Positions 34,747-45,588 of a stretch of 64,000 bases of DNA are shown piece by piece. Where the stretch lies: NCBI GenBank assembly GCA_907164885.2, contig OU015493.1:54025802-54089801 (forward strand), given 5' to 3'. A program made the position numbers and the translations under genes. Numbering within the stretch: the first letter of the stretch is position 1; each line of letters starts with the position of its first letter. A model generated the notes under the pieces. The model made no database searches and had not been told where the DNA came from. It saw only the letters and a program-made list of their open reading frames with translations. The DNA is from Dolomedes plantarius (Eukaryota > Arthropoda > Arachnida > Araneae > Dolomedidae).

Positions 34747-36612
34747 TTAAAATAATTTTTTTAGGGGGAGAAACTGGAAAAAATTGGTTAAAATTTGACA
34801 ATCCGCATTGCATGGTAACTCAAAAACAAACAAATATATTACAATTTTGTAAATTGCAAAATGAAGATAATAACTGTCTGTGGGGAATAGTCTATTCACA
34901 AGATTGAACTATGTATACCTCAAAGTTTATAGCACTTAAAGTACTGATGTTCATAAAAATCACTTAAAATTCATTGTCACTTGCAATTTATACCAATGTA
35001 AACAAAAAACTAATCAATCTGCAATCATGAGCATACTCTATTCCCTTTATAAATATATATAGATAAAGTATGCAAAATTTTAAGGCATTTTAAGCGTAAC
35101 TTTTTATAATAGGATGAATTGCGTTAAGAGAAACGATGAAAAAATTCATTTTGAGAAAACGCTAAAAATAACTTTATAACACATTTCTTACTTTAAAAAT
35201 AATTATTTTCGTATTAAAATCCACCATATTTATAAACTTCAACCTCTTGGCTTTCTGCAACACTTATTTTTTTTTACCTAAGTGCTCTGAAAATTTTCCT
35301 GCGTCTCTTTGAAGCAGGAACAGAATGACGTATTGAATCATTCTTTCTAACGTTGTCTAAATGGTTATAGGCTTGCAATGTAAAAAATCCTGGATAACTA
35401 ATATCCAACTTGTTAAAAACATTCAGACAACCTTTATATCCATCATTAAATTGCAATACTGCATCATACGCACCAAGTTTCATTGTTTTCAAACAAACAA
35501 ATATCTCTTTTGGTAATTGTTGTCATATTATGCCATTCAGGCATTCGTTTGCATTTTGAGTTTTACCGTGGAGACACTTGCTAAAGAGTTCTCTTGAGCA
35601 CAAATCTAAGTATACTGGTTTTATAGCATTCAATACCTTTTTTGGTAGACCAGCATACTTTTCTTTAAAATAATTTTTTTAGGAGGAAAAACTGGAAAAA
35701 ATTGGTCAAAATTTGACATTCCGCATTGCATGGTAACTCATTCCGCATTGCATGGTAACTCAAAAACAAACAAATATATTACCATTTTATAAATAACCAA
35801 ATGAAGATAATAACTGTCTGTGGGGAATAGTCTACTCTCAAGATTGAACTATGTGTACCTCAAAGTTTGTAGCACTTAAAGTACTGATGTTCATAAAAAT
35901 CACTTAAAATTCATTGTCACTTGCAATTTATACCAATGTAAACAAAAAAACTAATCAATCTGCAATCATGAGCATACACTATTCCCTTTATAAATATATA
36001 TAAATAAAGTATGCAAAATTTTAAGGCATTTTATGTGTAACTTTTTATAATAGGATGTATTGCGTTAAGAGAAACGATGAAAAAATTCATTTTGAGAAAA
36101 CACTAAAAATAACTTTATAACACATTTCTTACTTTAAAAATAATTATTTTCATATTAAAATCCACCAGATTTATAAACTTCTCCCTCTTGGCTTTCAACA
36201 ACACTTATTTTTTTTTTCCTAAGGGCTCTGAGAATTTTCCTGCGTCTCTTTGACGCAGGAACAGAATGACGTATGGAATCATTTTTTCTAATGTTGTCTA
36301 AATGGTTGTAGGCTTGCAATGTAAAAAATCCTGGATAACTAATATCCAACTTATTTAAAACATTCAGGCAACCTTTGTATCCATCATTAAATTGCAGTAC
36401 TGCATCATATGCTCCAAGTTTCATTGTTTTCAGACAAACAAATACCTCTTTTGGTAATCGTTGCCATATTATGCCATTCAGGCATTCATTTGCATTTTGA
36501 GTTTTACCGTGGAGACATTTACTCAAGAGTTCTCTTGAGCACAAATCTAAGTATACTGGCTTTACAGCATTCAATACCTCTTTTGGTAGACCAGCATACT
36601 TATCTTTAACAG
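34747..36612 (-). repeat. Tandem duplication of the transposon 3' third
   Basis: About 34747-35665 and 35666-36612 are two copies of the same roughly 0.92-0.95 kb segment in the same orientation. It covers the transposase C-terminal coding region plus the non-coding 3' part starting AAAATAATTTTTTTAGG. The second copy also has a small internal duplication, ATTCCGCATTGCATGGTAAC, repeated twice at about 35722-35762. Confidence 0.85.
35214..35664 (-). pseudogene. Duplicated transposase C-terminal fragment
   Basis: Second copy of the last part of the 36155-37861 transposase. The segment MKLGAYDAVLQFNDGYKG is nearly identical to that in the full gene. The tryptophan codon after GII is TGA here, and a frameshift occurs near the lysine-rich tail, so it is not translatable as a whole. 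Confidence 0.85.
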
Positions 36613-37861
36613 ATGTTCCGCATGCCAGTGCTCGCTGAAAGAAGCACCAGCTGTCTTTGCCCAGAGGACACTGCCCATGCATATGTTTTCGTGAACTGGA
36701 TGCACAGTGGAATAATGCAGCAATAACATTTTGCTGCATTGCGTTTAGGTTACCAGTATTGTTACGTATAGCAATTCCATAGTAGTTCTGAAGTCTGTCT
36801 ATAAATGTATCGGTCAGTTTCCCTTTTCCAGACAGACCCTTGGTTTTTGATTTTAATTTTCGCAGGCGGGACCCAACACGCTTTTGAATATGGCCTATAC
36901 ATTCAAATTTTGTGACACTGTTTTCACCGTATGTGTCTTTTACGCTTATGAATCCTTTGGAATCGCCATCACCATAATATTCAGTATACTGAAGCTGACG
37001 TTTGTTTTCAGACCTTGAGAATATACGTGACGCACCAACGATTTCCATTTTTGACGCTGAGCCTTGAAAGTTACACTGGCATACATGATCAGCTTTCAAT
37101 GACTCGTATTCCAGGTTTTTAGCCATCTTTTCTAGCTTTTTACATGTTGGACAGTATGATGACATGACCTCCAGATCCAATACTTTTCCACTGTCGATGG
37201 AAATTGCTGCAACACATCCGTTTAAAGAAGTATAGCCTCTCCGCTGCCATGTTCCGTCCACTGAAACTCCACATTTCACAATTTCTTTGCCAAGATTTTC
37301 CTGCTTCTTCACTATGTCAGTTGCAGCCTTTTTCATAGAGTCCTCTGCTACTTCAGAAACAACTTTCAACAGTTTTTGTTCATGAGAAGTATATGCAGTT
37401 TTGGTCAATCTAGGTAAATTCAGAGTTGCACATAATTTATAAGCAGCTGAAAATCCTTTACCTATTTGGCGCATACCATATACTAGTCTCGTATTTACTT
37501 CAGGGAAATTTACATGTTTTTTAGAAGAGGCAAAACCCTTCTGAAACTCACACCCTTCACAACTCAAAAGGAAATGAGAACATAATCCATATCTAGTTTC
37601 TTCTTTAAATACTAGCTTCTCAGAATAGCACATTGGGCAGCAGAGTTCAGAAAAAACACTGGAAAGAATATCTAAATCAAAAATTCTATTTCCAGACATC
37701 GCTCCATTAGTTTTATCCGAGTCTAAAACAGTATCAACTTTAGACTTTATACAACTCGCAGTGCTTTGTACACACTCATCTACGTCATCGTTTTTGACAT
37801 TTTTTGTAAAACGATTTCCGTAAAACTTGCGTTTTCGACTTCTTCCAATACTTTTACCCAT
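36155..37861 (-). CDS. DDE transposase (Mutator-like transposase domain), apparently intact
   Basis: A 568-residue uninterrupted ORF from the MGKSIGRSRKRKFYGN start. An upstream ATG at 37951 would add 30 hydrophobic residues and looks less likely. The basic N-terminus suits a nuclear protein. A zinc-ribbon-like CPMC...CSHF...CEGC lies near residues 75-104. Candidate catalytic residues are D202 (VSVDGTW), D298/D300 (YYGDGDSKG) and E459 (NANECLNG), with a cysteine cluster CPTCKK...CQCNF between the first two and ECIGHIQKRVGSRL after the second. It lies within TTAA-flanked TIRs and would act in cut-and-paste transposition. This is the only long intact ORF in the window, so the copy may be fairly young. 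Family members are common in spiders and cnidarians (from memory). Confidence 0.85.
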   Translation of the reverse strand: MGKSIGRSRKRKFYGNRFTKNVKNDDVDECVQSTASCIKSKVDTVLDSDKTNGAMSGNRIFDLDILSSVFSELCCPMCYSEKLVFKEETRYGLCSHFLLSCEGCEFQKGFASSKKHVNFPEVNTRLVYGMRQIGKGFSAAYKLCATLNLPRLTKTAYTSHEQKLLKVVSEVAEDSMKKAATDIVKKQENLGKEIVKCGVSVDGTWQRRGYTSLNGCVAAISIDSGKVLDLEVMSSYCPTCKKLEKMAKNLEYESLKADHVCQCNFQGSASKMEIVGASRIFSRSENKRQLQYTEYYGDGDSKGFISVKDTYGENSVTKFECIGHIQKRVGSRLRKLKSKTKGLSGKGKLTDTFIDRLQNYYGIAIRNNTGNLNAMQQNVIAALFHCASSSRKHMHGQCPLGKDSWCFFQRALACGTSVKDKYAGLPKEVLNAVKPVYLDLCSRELLSKCLHGKTQNANECLNGIIWQRLPKEVFVCLKTMKLGAYDAVLQFNDGYKGCLNVLNKLDISYPGFFTLQAYNHLDNIRKNDSIRHSVPASKRRRKILRALRKKKISVVESQEGEVYKSGGF

Positions 37862-38340
37862 TTTTACCAGAGAAAAGTAAAAACTAAATAGATTTAAAAA
37901 CTTTAAAAAGCCAATAAAAACAACGCGGCAAATCTGCAGATATGTAAACAATCGCTTTTGAAATATAAGTTTGTTGCCAAGTTTAGGAATACAAGAGTGA
38001 AAATTATGTTGCCAGATATGTTTCCAAATATTTATAAATCCCTTGATTTTTATTTTTAAGTATTTCCTTTGACGTATAACCCAATTTCAGCGTTAAATCT
38101 AAAAAAAGAACGATGTAAACAAACATTTTGGCTTACTTCCGGTTTGCAGAATGACACTTCCGGTTGTAAAATTCTGCGACATGTAATATTTAAATTGCTG
38201 TAATTCGGCTTCTAATTAAGATAGAAGCATAATTCAAACGGAATTTGAAAGATAAAAGATTGGGCTTTAATGTTATTGCAAAAAACAAAAAACGATATTT
38301 TGACCGAAAATGCCGTTTTAAAGGTGTACGGGTACCTTAA

Positions 38341-40437
38341 ATTATGGCAATTAATAGAGAATATTGAGGTATTATTATTATTATTGGTATTAGGAGTGTT
38401 TTATTATTGTGTGTTTAATATTTTCATATTTTGTGTATTTTTGATTCTATTGAATATGAAATTGATAAACCGAACTTTCACACCAAACAAAATTCTGAAA
38501 TTGTCCATGCTTGCAAATTAAGATACTATAATGTACCAGAGAAATTAAAACTACACCACGAATAATGTCAAACAATAGATCAATTTTTTCTTTTCTGTTT
38601 GATGCTTAACATCATTATATATATATTTTTAATTGATATAATTAATTATGTGTTGTCCTACTAAAGATAAAACTGTTGAAAAAAAACTGTCTAACTTAAA
38701 CTTCCTTCTTAAGAATGCTATTACATGTGAAATTTTTTTTGGATCTGAAATCAAACCCCGACTATGACATTTCGACATCTTTTATCTTTCAGTAAATTTT
38801 CTCGCCCTTGAATAATCCTTCCTATCATCCCCTCTACAAGCGCGTTGGATGTCATCCCAGTTGTTTAAGATCTTTTCTGATTTTTTTGTTATTTGTTTTT
38901 AATTCACCAATTCAGACACTTAAAGTGCTGAAAATCATATGCTTGAGTAATGATTAAAACAGGCCTTGGGATGGCCACTCCTTTGTCCTCCCATTTTTAT
39001 ATTACACTCCCACAGGTATGACATTTGCACATTTTTTCTTTTTCTCCATCTTTGCACTATGCAGGATGTTGTTTTTCTGGCTGTCATATCGGGAGAATGA
39101 CGGTTGGTCCACAGTACGGCCATTCTTTCCTCCTTATTAGTCGCTGTACAATAGGGAGAAAGAAAACCGACTTGCTACACAAACATAAACGAAAACCCAA
39201 AACTACTTAGAGGTAGGACTAGGTAAAAGTTTGAAACTCAAGAGTTTGGGTAACACCCATACAAACAAGGTACCTTCAACACAAAAAGTCGGATATCCAC
39301 GTAGAGTTAAAATAAGTGTACACAAATGACTAAAGAATGAATAAACTGAATACTATGTAAAAACATATTGAAAATAAGTAAATAATGTCAGAAGAAAATG
39401 AAGAGAATAACTAATGAATATTGAATAGAGATTTTTTTTATGAGTAAATAATTTTGAAACAATGAATATAATAAATATCGAGATGAGAATAAGAAGAAAA
39501 ATAATGATATACAGCTAAATAAAATGATTAAGAAATTGAGATGTTGAAAACTTTGAAAAGGTGATTGAGTTTTTTAATAATGTAAAAAGTATTCTGTAAT
39601 TTTTATATACAATTTATATATTAGAAATGTGATTTTTATTGAAAGTGTGATTCTTATTATAAACTGTGATTTTTATTATATAACTAAAGAACTATTTTTC
39701 CTTGATATATAAACAAGTCAAAATAATGTGATGTTTTATGTAGTCTACGTTTATGAAACAAAATAGCACAGCACTAAAAAGACTGTGAATTTTAAATGGT
39801 GTAATTTCCTCAACAGGGTCATGACTGTGAAAGGACTAAACATGTTGCACAGCAAATTCATGGCAAAGAAAAAAAATTAAAAAATAATTTTTTTTTTTTT
39901 GGACTCACTCTATAGTAGTGAAATTTGAGGAGAAATTTTTGAATTTTCAACTTGTTATCAAAGTCAACTTCATTTACTTAATTTTTGTTTGTTTTTGATA
40001 TTTTTATTGTTATGTTCTGTTATTTTGTATTATTCAACTCGAGATGATAGTAGATATTGTATTCAATGTATGTTTCCAGTGAAATTTTTTTCGTAATTTA
40101 CAATTTTTTTGGTTATGTTAATTGATTTTTTTCCCTGAGATTTTGTTGTGTGGGGAGACTCCCTATTCAACAGGTTTCAAAACCATGCTTATGTAGAAGT
40201 TTCAACGTTAGTATTATGTGTATTTTTTTTTAATGTGAAATTTAAATATTTGTTAACAAATTGCTCATAATGTCATGTCATTTCATCACGTGATTTTTAA
40301 AATTTTTTGCTATAGTTAACTTTTGCTGACAACACTTAAAGAAACTTTCTTAAATTCTTGTTAATGCCCATTCTTCTCACTCATCTAAGTGAGTCTGCCC
40401 TCCAATGCAGGCCTTGTATGTCACAATGTATGGGGGG
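38341..40437. other. Non-coding region between the family 3 LTR copies
   Basis: AT-rich with no coding similarity. A purine-rich ATGGGGGGGGA run at about 40430-40440 abuts the right LTR copy and could be its polypurine tract. Confidence 0.45.
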
Positions 40438-40879
40438 GGATATTCTATAATATTAAAAAACTAGCAATTTCTTAATTCAACACTCTTAACATTTAAAAAC
40501 TATTAATTCCTCACTTTAGTATTCAATATTACATACCCCTTGTTAATCTTTTTAAGTACTTAATTTTCCCTTGGGCATTCCAAAAGATATTCCAAATTTT
40601 AGTATTGTCGTCCCAGTAAATCTTACGTAAAAATCCCATTGTTACAGTCTTTGGTAACCCCAGGCAATTTCATTAACGATGGCAGACTTTTTAACGAAAT
40701 TAAGCTCGACGCGGCGTGGCTACCGAATTAGATCAGATCAGCGCATCAGCAAATAACTTTTATCCAATCAGCCATTAAGTCACACCTCTCTGTCACGTGA
40801 TGAGATGAATTTATAAAACTATCTGATGTCTAAAATTAGACACACTCTGTATAAATCGGTTCGCCAGATAACTCCGGGC

Positions 40880-40940
40880 TGCATATTTCCAAACCACACT
40901 TGGATTGAGGTAGGGAGAGATTTAGAGCGTGCTGATTGGA
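40880..40940 (+). repeat. MULE left terminal inverted repeat
   Basis: About 60 bp, matching the complement of 46996-47055 with roughly three mismatches. Contains GAGATTTAGAGCGTG near its inner end. Confidence 0.9.
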
Positions 40941-42797
40941 CGTTGAATTCACTGACGTAACTAGTTCTATTTAGGGTTACAACGCGCTTGGAACATGTCG
41001 GTATTTTCCGAAGAAATTCTTCCAATTTCGTTTAAAAATGAGGTTGTGTCAAATGAAAATAATAAAGTTATTCTTCGATCTAATGTATGCAGTTTAGAAG
41101 AGAGCAAGCAGTGGGTTAAACAATTTGGAGAAAATACGAATACAAATTGGAATTTAAGAAATTCAAATCCATGTGGAGAAAGATTTGTTTGTTCGTAAGT
41201 GAATTTTGATTATTTAATAAAATGATTTCAATTATTTAATAAAGTTAATTACTAACAAAGTTAAACTTGTTGTATAATTTTTAAATGCAATTTTTCGAAA
41301 TGTTTTATAATCTTTTAATTGATTAAAGAATGCATGAATGAATAATAAAATTAACTAATATTAATAATACATACTGGCGCCCTCTATTAGTCATTGGAAG
41401 AAAGGTTTTTTAAATGTCAAGTGTGAGTATGCGTTATAAAAGTTTTCATAAACTAAAGAATGAAATTACATTTTTTTTCTTTTTTAATAAAGAATAAATT
41501 AAAATAAGTAATAAAGCTAAAAATTTTAATTTAGTAATTAATAATTTATTTTTAATTTATCTTTATGTTAATTGATGGTTTACCATTTTTATTTTCAGGA
41601 TAAATTAAAATAAGTAATAAAGCTAAAAATTTTAATATATTAATTAATAATATATTTTTTATTTATCCTTATGTTAATTGATTCTTTACCTCTTTTTTTC
41701 AGGAAATTATTCATTTGCCATCACAGTGAATACCAGAAGGTGCCGAAAGAAAAAAATACAAGAAGTATTTCAAAAAATTCTAAATGTCAGGCACAGATTA
41801 ATGTGAAAGTTAAATTAAATACCTCAAGAACTAGAGACAGAGATTCTTTCATAAAAGTTGGTAAATTTTAAATGTTTAATTCCTTTTAAGCAAATTTATT
41901 TTACATTATTTAGAGACTACAAAATTTGTAATTTGTATAAATTCTCACCAGTATGTTAAAGGATATTAATTTATTTGTTCCTGAATATCATATATAAATT
42001 AAAGAAGGAAAAAAATGAATTTATTTGTATTATATAAGACTTCCTGCCTCCTTTCCCTCTCCCCCTTTTTAAAAATAATTTTAAAAAAATGAATTAATAT
42101 TTTTTAAAGAATCATAATTCATAAGTTATCAAATCAATAAAAATTAGTTAGTATTCTTTTTTGGCTCATTTCATACATACCTTTATGAAATGCGCCAACA
42201 AAGTGAGCATTATTATTATACTTTTAATACAAAGTGTGTATAAATTATACTTTTATTATAATTTTATATTATATTATACTTTTAGTATAAATTATACTTT
42301 TATTATACTTTTATTTTAAATATTATTATACTTTTAATTTCAGAGGGGATTGGTTGCAGTCATAACAAATAATGACTTTCATAACCATAGTTTAAAGACT
42401 GCAGAAGCGTTGAAGTTTCTTCCCACCTTATCTGACTGCAAAGAAAATTTTTTCGAATATTTCAGTGATGGCTTGGGTGTTGCTGAAGCCTGTAAATACC
42501 ACGAAAGCATTTTGCAATTAGACGCTGAATTTTTAGAGGAACACATAGCCAACAGCAGATTCAACCCTCCTTCCAGAGCAGTTCATTATTGGCATGACCA
42601 ATGGCGACTTAAAAATCTTGGTCCAAGAACTGGTCAGGGTGTGATTGAGGTAAGAGAGAGTTATTTTTTAAAAACCAACATATTATAACCTTAATATTTT
42701 TGTAGTAAAAGCCTTTTTTTTATCCGAAAAACAAAGTAGTGCATAAATAAATATTTTAAATCAAATTAATCATCAAGTTGATTTAAATAACAGTTAA

Positions 42798-43027
42798 TAT
42801 ACTTTCCAAATACACCATAAATGTAATACAGGTCGTAAATCAACTTCCTTCTTTGGGAGCTAAAAAAATAGCAGTTTCACCAGAGCGAGAACACCTAGTG
42901 TATAGCCAGAAAAGACCCTAGGTGTTCTTGCTCTGGTGAAATACGCTTTTTTCCGAAGGAGGAAGTTGATTTACTTCCGAAACAGCTGTAGAGCTGCATT
43001 ATTTTTATGGTGTATTTTGAAAGTATT
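42798..43027. mobile_element. Palindromic MITE inside the third intron of the MULE gene
   Basis: The segment folds almost end to end. The outer arms share ACTTTC.AAATACACCATAAA, the inner arms GTAAATCAACTTCC, and the innermost TTTCACCAGAG.GAGAACACC around a short loop at about 42913-42918. There is no coding capacity. The target duplication is unclear, and the superfamily is not assigned. Confidence 0.7.
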
Positions 43028-44115
43028 TAAATTTGTATTTTTAATTTTTAAAATTATTATATTTTCTTCTATTTTCATATTTCAGAAATTGAAGGAAAAA
43101 TCAATAATATATGAACATAATGGAATTGTAGTGGGGTTCAGCGAGGAACCGTTTGCTGTGGTGATTGTGACACCCATTATGAAAAGGGCCCATAACTTAA
43201 AATCCTCAAGTGAAATAATTTTCGTTGATTCGACATCTTCGTGTGATGCTGAAAATCACAGCATCACTTTCATGTTATGTCCTTGTGCAGCTGGTGCTGT
43301 TCCAATTGCAGTTATTATCACAAGAGGGCAGACAGAGGATGCATATAAGAAAGGTTTTCAGCTTTTAAATGAAGCGTTAGACAAGCCATTTAATGGGAAT
43401 GGATATCCTTCAATTATAATGACGGATGATTCTGATGCAGAAATCAAAGCCTTAAAAACTGTTTGGCCTTCATCGAGAAATTTGCTATGCATTTTTCATG
43501 TAGCTCAGGCTGTGTGGAGATGGCTTTGGGATTCAAAGCATGGAATTCCAAAAGAACACAGAAGTATTCTAATGTTGATTTTCCAACGTATTCTGTATGC
43601 CAGAACAATTCAAGAAGCTGAAGAAGCATATAAAAATTCTTGTGGCTATGTTGGTGCTTATTTACCAACATACGACAATTGGAATGAATATTTAGAGAAA
43701 TATTGGAAAAGTAAAGAGCTATGGTGCCTCGCTTTTAGGAATGAGAGTGTGAGAGGCCACAATACAAATAACTTTTCGGAAGTGTGTGTGCGCATTTTTT
43801 AAAGACCAAGTACTTTGTCGTGTCAAAGCCTACAATGTTTTGACACTTTTAGATTTTGTCGCTTCACACTTAGAAGCCCATTACACAAAAAAATTTAGAG
43901 ATTTTGCATACAACAGATGTGCAAGCGGCAGACTATTTCTGTTGTCATTGAAGAAAAAAGCTTCCACCATAACAAAAGATGACATAGAAATGCATAGCGA
44001 AGAAACATATTCTGTGAAAAGTGATGCAAATTGCTATGTAGTAAATATGAAAACTGGATGTTGTTTATGTGTCAAAGGGCTGTATGGCCGCTTTTGCAAA
44101 CACCAGTATTCCATA

Positions 44116-44998
44116 TGTTGTGAAGGATCCACAATTTGGACATTTTGAACTCCTTCCAACGTTATAGCCATTTTGTTCTTCCAACACGATTACGGGGCAT
44201 AAAACGGCCATATTGGAAAAATGAGGGACTGCACCAATTTTCCAAGAAACATCGCACCCCCTGAATTCCTCAGGACGGGGGAAAGAAATTCCAGGAAATT
44301 CAACGGACTTCCAATTTTCTTGGAAATAAGCGTACCACGTGGGTCAACCATGGGAATGTCAGAGCATCCTGCCCTCGAATAAAAAACTCGAAGAGCAATT
44401 AATTTACGTGAATAACTAACCTTGGGAGGAGTTATAATGAAGATTGGGGGAGCCCCGAGTGTGGGAGAAACGATGTTCGGAGGGAGAGCGAGAGAGCGAT
44501 TTGAGGTAGCGAGCTGCGAAGAAAGCCTGGGAAGAAAAGACGCCTCCGTAAAATGGCGAGATGTCCGTCTTCAACCGCCAGCGCCGAATCCTGTTGCTTC
44601 CGCCAGTGAAGGGCCACATGATTTTCAGCCCGATGCCTAAAGCCTCCTCTTGTAGAAGTGCCTCAATGATGCCATGCTCTGCTGTTTTCATCAAAACTCC
44701 CCAGGTTGGTCATAATTTCCCCTTTTAAATAGTGCTCATGCCTTTTGAGAGATTACGAGACTTTTATTTCACTCGACCCGTAATGGTTATGCCGCAGGAA
44801 GCGGATGAAGTATGCCCTAATTCGGTTAAAAATATGTATAGCCAAGATCTTAAATATAATATGTAAACTCGACCTTTTCTTGTAAAATATTGTATAATAA
44901 ATGTTGTTATTTTTATTTATAAACGCATAGTTTCCTTTGGAGTTCACCTCCCAAAATGTACACAACGCAAAGGGGTATCTCTGGTACCCCTCATAACA
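44116..44998 (+). mobile_element. Solo LTR (family 1, copy B) in the MULE transposase exon
   Basis: Runs TGTTGTGAAGG to CTCATAACA (883 bp) and is flanked by an exact 5 bp duplication CCATA (44111-44115 and 44999-45003). It is homologous to 7194-8175 but lacks an internal stretch near its 5' end. AATAAA is at 44897-44902. It lies in the codon series just after the SWIM motif. The flanking coding frames agree across it, so it is a clean later insertion that left only one LTR by recombination. Confidence 0.88.
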
Positions 44999-45588
44999 CC
45001 ATATTTAAATTTTATGAGATCACGTCATGTAATTTCCCCCCAGTTCTGCCTGAAGATAAGCAAGAAATATGTATATTAGCCTTAGGCGAGAAAGCACCTG
45101 CCAAAGAATTTTTTGAGCCTCTAATATTGGAAAGTCCTTTGGCTGAAAAGGTGCAAGAGGCAGCTTCAACCGAGGAAAATTTTAAAATAGATCAGGAAAA
45201 GGAACATGAAGATGATGAAAAATCATATGAGAAAAAGAAAGAGCTATTGCTCAAAGAAATTTTAAATCAAATATCAAAAAATGATGAAATGCATAAATCT
45301 TCTTTAAGTGGACTCACTAAATACCTTAAGAGACTAAAAAATGTCAAATCTTCTGGAAGTTGGGAATCCTTTTTGCATACTGGTGGCAGCAGCATGCCTC
45401 TTAAACGAAAGAGCGGTGCAGCTATTCATGTTCAGCCAACTTCCATTGCAAGGCGTTCTGCCCAAATTACTAGGGGTAGTAAGCGTTTGCCTGTTGGGAG
45501 ACCAGCTGGTGCTCCACCAAGCAAAAAAAGGAAACATTCCTTAGGACTAAACGTAAAATTAAATCATCCGAATGCAAATCGGCATTAA

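Larger units (their letters stand above)
34635..38336 (-). mobile_element. TTAA-flanked DNA transposon (Kolobok-like, Mutator-like transposase domain)
   Basis: Terminal inverted repeats are GGTATCCGTACACCTT at 34635 and the complement of AAGGTGTACGGGTACC ending at 38336, with one mismatch. Both ends are flanked by TTAA (34631-34634 and 38337-38340). TTAA duplications are known for Kolobok and piggyBac elements. The encoded protein is of the type labelled Mutator-like transposase domain, not piggyBac, so Kolobok is my best guess. The element carries one full transposase ORF and a tandem duplication of its 3' third. Confidence 0.75.
40995..45588 (+). pseudogene. MULE transposase with SWIM zinc finger, spliced, disrupted
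   Basis: Four exons with canonical signals: 40995-41194 (donor GTAAGT), 41703 to about 41856, 42344-42649 (donor GTAAGA) and 43086-45588. Frames agree across the first and third introns. The second donor is less certain. Exons 1-3 give an N-terminal Cys/His module (FVC...ICHHSEY...NDFHNHSL) like FLYWCH/WRKY-type fingers. Exon 4 holds the MULE nuclease, with IIFVDSTSS and IIMTDDSDAE as probable catalytic Asp sites, CIFHVAQAVWRW, and a candidate Glu in NNFSEV. Then comes the SWIM finger C-L-C...C-K-H (about 44062-44103) and a Lys-rich tail with GRPAG and KKRKH. An extra T at 43795-43800 shifts the frame, and a solo LTR splits the region just after the SWIM motif. Without these the frame is open to 45588. 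Confidence 0.88.
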
